In this document: positions 61,229 through 64,000 of the stretch, in pieces | Numbering within the stretch: position 1 is the first letter of the stretch | How the letters are laid out: the number at the start of each line of letters is the position of its first letter | Assembly: GCF_004000605.1 (NCBI RefSeq) | Contig: NZ_CP018911.1 | Span: 930,001-994,000 of the forward strand | Reading direction: 5' to 3' | Source: Glycocaulis alkaliphilus | Lineage (GTDB): Bacteria > Pseudomonadota > Alphaproteobacteria > Caulobacterales > Maricaulaceae | DNA length: 64,000 nt | Program-made: the position numbers and the translations under genes | Notes under the pieces: model-generated | What the model was told of the DNA's origin: nothing | The model's input: the letters and a program-made list of their open reading frames with translations, nothing else | Databases searched by the model: none

Positions 61229-61331
61229 GGCGGCTACGCCACTGAAAGCGGCATAAAAGCTCCCCTTGGGGCGCTCTCCGCCTCTCCAGCCGACGGCCCG
61301 GACACCCAAATTGGATTCCGGGCATTCAGAA

Positions 61332-64000
61332 TCAGGACGTCTCCGCGCTGATCGCGCCGTGGCAATGCTTGTACTTCTTGCCTGATCCGCACGGGCAGGG
61401 GGCGTTGCGCTGCACCCGGCCCCAGGTGGACGGATCGTTCGGATTGATGGCAGGGGCCGCCGCGCGGCTGACCGCAGGCCCGCGCGCTGCGGTGCGCGGT
61501 GCGCCGTCGCCCGAGACCGGCTCGCCGGTTGCCGGATCCACGCGTGAAGCCTGAATGTTCTGCGGCGCGCGCGGCATTTGCGGCGGCGGCGCGGCAGGTT
61601 CGACCCGGATCGAGGACAGGATGCGTGTGGTTTCAAAGCGCAGATTGTCCAGCAAGTGCTCGAACAGGGCGAAGGCCTCGCTCTTGTACTCGTTCAGCGG
61701 ATCACGCTGGGCATAACCGCGAAGACCGATCACCGAACGCAGGGCATCGAGCTGTTGCAGGTGCTCCCGCCAGTTCTGGTCGATCGTCTGCAGCAGCATC
61801 TGCTTCTCGATCCGGCGCATCAGCTCCGGCCCGGTATTGGCGGCCTTTTCGGCGTATGCTTCATCGGCGGCTTTAAGCACGCGCTCAAGGATTTCCTCGT
61901 TCGCGATACCGTCCTCGGCGGCCCATTCCTTGATGGGCAGTTGCAGGTTGAAGTGCTTTTCGACCTCTTCCTGCAGGCCTTCGGTATCCCACTGGTCGGC
62001 ATAGGCGCGCGGCGGAATATGACGCTCCACAAGATCTTCGGCGCACTGGTGGCGCATGTCCCTCACCACGTCGGAGACATTTTCCGCCTCCATGAACTCG
62101 ATGCGCTGCTCGAAGATCGCCTTGCGCTGATCGTTCATCACGTCGTCGTATTTCAGGATATTCTTGCGGATGTCGAAATTGCGCTGCTCGACCTTCTTCT
62201 GTGAGGTCTCCACCGCCTTGGACATCCACGGGTGCTGGATGGCCTCGCCTTCCTTCATGCCCATGGTGCGCATGATGGTGTCGAGGCGTTCCGGCGCAAA
62301 AATGCGCAAGAGATCGTCTTCCACGGAGATGAAGAATTTGGAACGCCCCGGATCGCCCTGGCGGCCGGTACGGCCACGCAGCTGGTTATCGATCCGGCGT
62401 GATTCATGGCGCTCGGTGCCGATCACGTAGAGCCCGCCGGCGTCCAGCGCGATCTTCCGGCGTTCGGCGACCTCTGCCTCGACGGATTTGCGTTTTTCCG
62501 AAATCGCCGTGTCGTCTGGCTCGCGACCGGCCTTTCGCTCCTCGCTCAGCCAGTCATTGACCAGGAAGTCGACATTGCCGCCCAGCTGGATGTCGGTGCC
62601 GCGCCCCGCCATGTTGGTGGCGATGGTCACCGCGCCCGGAACGCCGGCCTGCGCAATGATGGATGCTTCCTGCTCGTGATAGCGCGCATTGAGCACCTGG
62701 TGCCTGATCTTGCGCTTCTTCAAAAGCTCGGCCAGCACCTCGGACTTCTCGATGGAGACGGTACCAACCAGAATCGGCTGGCCGCGCCCATGGGCTTCCT
62801 CGATGCTGGTAATGATTGCGTCGTACTTTTCCTTGGCCGTGCGGTAGAGCTCGTCTTCCTCGTCAATACGCTGGACGGGGCGGTTTGTCGGGATTTCAGA
62901 GACGCCAAGGCTGTAAATGCCAGCAAATTCCTCGGCTTCGGTCGAGGCCGTGCCGGTCATGCCCGAGAGCTTCTTGTAGAGGCGGAAATAGTTCTGGAAG
63001 GTGATCGAGGCCAGCGTCTGGTTCTCAGGCTGGATCTCCACGCCTTCCTTCGCCTCGATAGCCTGATGCAGGCCGTCCGACAGGCGGCGGCCCGTCATCA
63101 TCCGCCCGGTGAACTCGTCGATGAGCATCACCTTGTCGTCGCGGACGATATAGTCCTTGTCCTTCTGGAACAGCTTGTGAGCTTTCAGGCCCTGATTGAC
63201 GTGGTGAACGGTGGCGATGTTCTCGATGTCGTAGAGATCGCCTTCGTCCAGCAGGCCGTGCTCGCGCAGCAGCTCCTCGATATGCTCATTGCCTTCCTCG
63301 GTGAAGGTGACGGAGCGGTTCTTCTCGTCGAGCGCAAAATCCTCGTCCTTCAGGAAGGGGATCAGCTTGTCGATCGTCTTGTAGAAGTCCGAACGGTCAT
63401 CGGTGCGTCCGGAAATGATGAGCGGCGTGCGCGCTTCGTCGATCAGGATGGAGTCCACCTCGTCGACAATGGCGTAGGCGTGGCCGCGCTGCACCATTTC
63501 GCGCAAGCTGTATTTCATGTTGTCGCGCAGATAGTCAAAGCCCAGCTCGTTATTCGTGCCGTAGGTGATGTCGCAGGCATAGGCGCGGCGGCGCTCTTCA
63601 TCCAGCATCTGGTTGAGGATGACGCCGGTGGTCATGCCAAGGCGCTCAAACACCTTGCCCATCCATTCGGAGTCGCGCTGGGCCAGATAATCGTTGACCG
63701 TCACGACATGAACGCCCTTGCCGGGCAGGGCGTTCAGATAGGCCGCGAGCGTGGAAACCAGCGTCTTGCCTTCGCCGGTCTTCATCTCGGCAATGCCGCC
63801 CTCATGCAGCACCATCCCGCCAAGCAGCTGCACATCATAGTGGCGCTGGCCCAGCGAGCGTTTGGCCGCTTCGCGTACCGCTGCAAAGGCTTCTGGCAGC
63901 AGGCTGTCCAGTGCCTCGCCCTGCTCCAGGCGTGCCCTGAATTCGCCGGTTTTACCCTGCAGGCCTGCATCGTCGAGCAATTCAAATTCCGGCTCCAGCG
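61332..64000 (-). CDS. secA: Preprotein translocase ATPase SecA (5' end outside the window)
   Basis: Motor of the Sec pathway; 889 or more residues lie in the window and the N-terminus is cut off at the right edge. The frame continues through 64000 (reading [10 protein letters not shown] before the [10 protein letters not shown] part), so the first in-window TTG is internal. Seen are Walker [32 protein letters not shown], the arm and linker regions, and the C-terminal SEC-C zinc motif [14 protein letters not shown]. The C-terminal linker has an unusual Pro/Ala-rich 60-residue stretch. No other sec genes are in view. Confidence 0.97.
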   Translation of the reverse strand, partial: LEPEFELLDDAGLQGKTGEFRARLEQGEALDSLLPEAFAAVREAAKRSLGQRHYDVQLLGGMVLHEGGIAEMKTGEGKTLVSTLAAYLNALPGKGVHVVTVNDYLAQRDSEWMGKVFERLGMTTGVILNQMLDEERRRAYACDITYGTNNELGFDYLRDNMKYSLREMVQRGHAYAIVDEVDSILIDEARTPLIISGRTDDRSDFYKTIDKLIPFLKDEDFALDEKNRSVTFTEEGNEHIEELLREHGLLDEGDLYDIENIATVHHVNQGLKAHKLFQKDKDYIVRDDKVMLIDEFTGRMMTGRRLSDGLHQAIEAKEGVEIQPENQTLASITFQNYFRLYKKLSGMTGTASTEAEEFAGIYSLGVSEIPTNRPVQRIDEEDELYRTAKEKYDAIITSIEEAHGRGQPILVGTVSIEKSEVLAELLKKRKIRHQVLNARYHEQEASIIAQAGVPGAVTIATNMAGRGTDIQLGGNVDFLVNDWLSEERKAGREPDDTAISEKRKSVEAEVAERRKIALDAGGLYVIGTERHESRRIDNQLRGRTGRQGDPGRSKFFISVEDDLLRIFAPERLDTIMRTMGMKEGEAIQHPWMSKAVETSQKKVEQRNFDIRKNILKYDDVMNDQRKAIFEQRIEFMEAENVSDVVRDMRHQCAEDLVERHIPPRAYADQWDTEGLQEEVEKHFNLQLPIKEWAAEDGIANEEILERVLKAADEAYAEKAANTGPELMRRIEKQMLLQTIDQNWREHLQQLDALRSVIGLRGYAQRDPLNEYKSEAFALFEHLLDNLRFETTRILSSIRVEPAAPPPQMPRAPQNIQASRVDPATGEPVSGDGAPRTAARGPAVSRAAAPAINPNDPSTWGRVQRNAPCPCGSGKKYKHCHGAISAETS

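Noticed and set aside
61332-63980. Complete SecA beginning at the TTG at 63980
   Set aside because: The frame continues to the window edge with SecA-like residues, so that codon is an internal leucine.

Overview
The window is a high-GC chromosomal segment of an alphaproteobacterium. It carries a cpaF-tadB-tadC pilus cluster, ubiquinone genes (ubiD, coq7, ubiA), plant-type glutamate-cysteine ligase, an alphaproteobacterial-style lspA/DUF3035 pair, a CheY/CheZ-like pair, and many short hairpin-rich intergenic repeats. The Caulobacterales/Maricaulales group fits best (inferred from gene content, not proven). No phage, insertion sequence or CRISPR array is visible. Most of the window is core metabolism and housekeeping.

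Layout. 1-3.5 kb: Flp/Tad pilus genes. 3.6-4.3 kb: a small unknown protein plus a HEPN-like partner. 4.4-9.3 kb: a cobalamin riboswitch followed by a vitamin B12 uptake operon (periplasmic binding protein, permease, ATPase, TonB receptor). 9.3-16.8 kb: DUF3299 lipoprotein, a hybrid histidine kinase with a degenerate receiver, cutA, queC-queE, pirin, dsbB-coq7, an ExoD-like protein. 16.9-19.1 kb: tRNA-Leu(CAA), a 600-base repeat-rich gap, rfbC-rfbD. 19.2-22.9 kb: branched-chain 2-oxoacid dehydrogenase E1a/E1b/E2. 23.3-29.9 kb: ubiD, a possible small RNA, a GNAT, a sulfotransferase-like protein, a class IV aminotransferase, an enoyl-CoA hydratase, an acyl-CoA dehydrogenase and a TSUP permease. 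The dehydrogenase complex and the acyl-CoA genes together suggest branched-chain or acyl-CoA catabolism.

30-37 kb: mutL, an orphan XRE antitoxin, rsmD-rluB, tRNA adenosine deaminase, a GST-like gene next to a C-terminal remnant of a second deaminase gene, an M23 peptidase overlapping an exported protein. 37-44.7 kb: panD, CheY-CheZ-like pair, a MaoC hydratase, ribF, ileS (with a possible Ile-rich leader peptide), lspA, DUF3035 lipoprotein. 44.9-52.9 kb: marR, a lysine methyltransferase-like gene, lipoprotein msrB, ubiA, rsmE, a large exported TPR protein, gshA, yjdM. 53.2-55.5 kb: a deoxyhypusine-synthase-family protein and a PLP decarboxylase (polyamine metabolism). 55.7-59.8 kb: phosphonate/phosphate uptake: phnC, a single polypeptide fusing PhnD to PhnE, and pstS behind Pho-box-like repeats. 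59.9-64 kb: a pentapeptide-repeat protein and secA, which runs off the right edge.

Most unusual items: the PhnD-PhnE fusion, a candidate small RNA with two C-rich loops at 24.9 kb, a possible translational attenuator in front of ileS, the tadA 3' remnant flanking the GST-like gene, the small protein/HEPN-like pair, and at least four families of dispersed palindromic repeats, one nested inside another.
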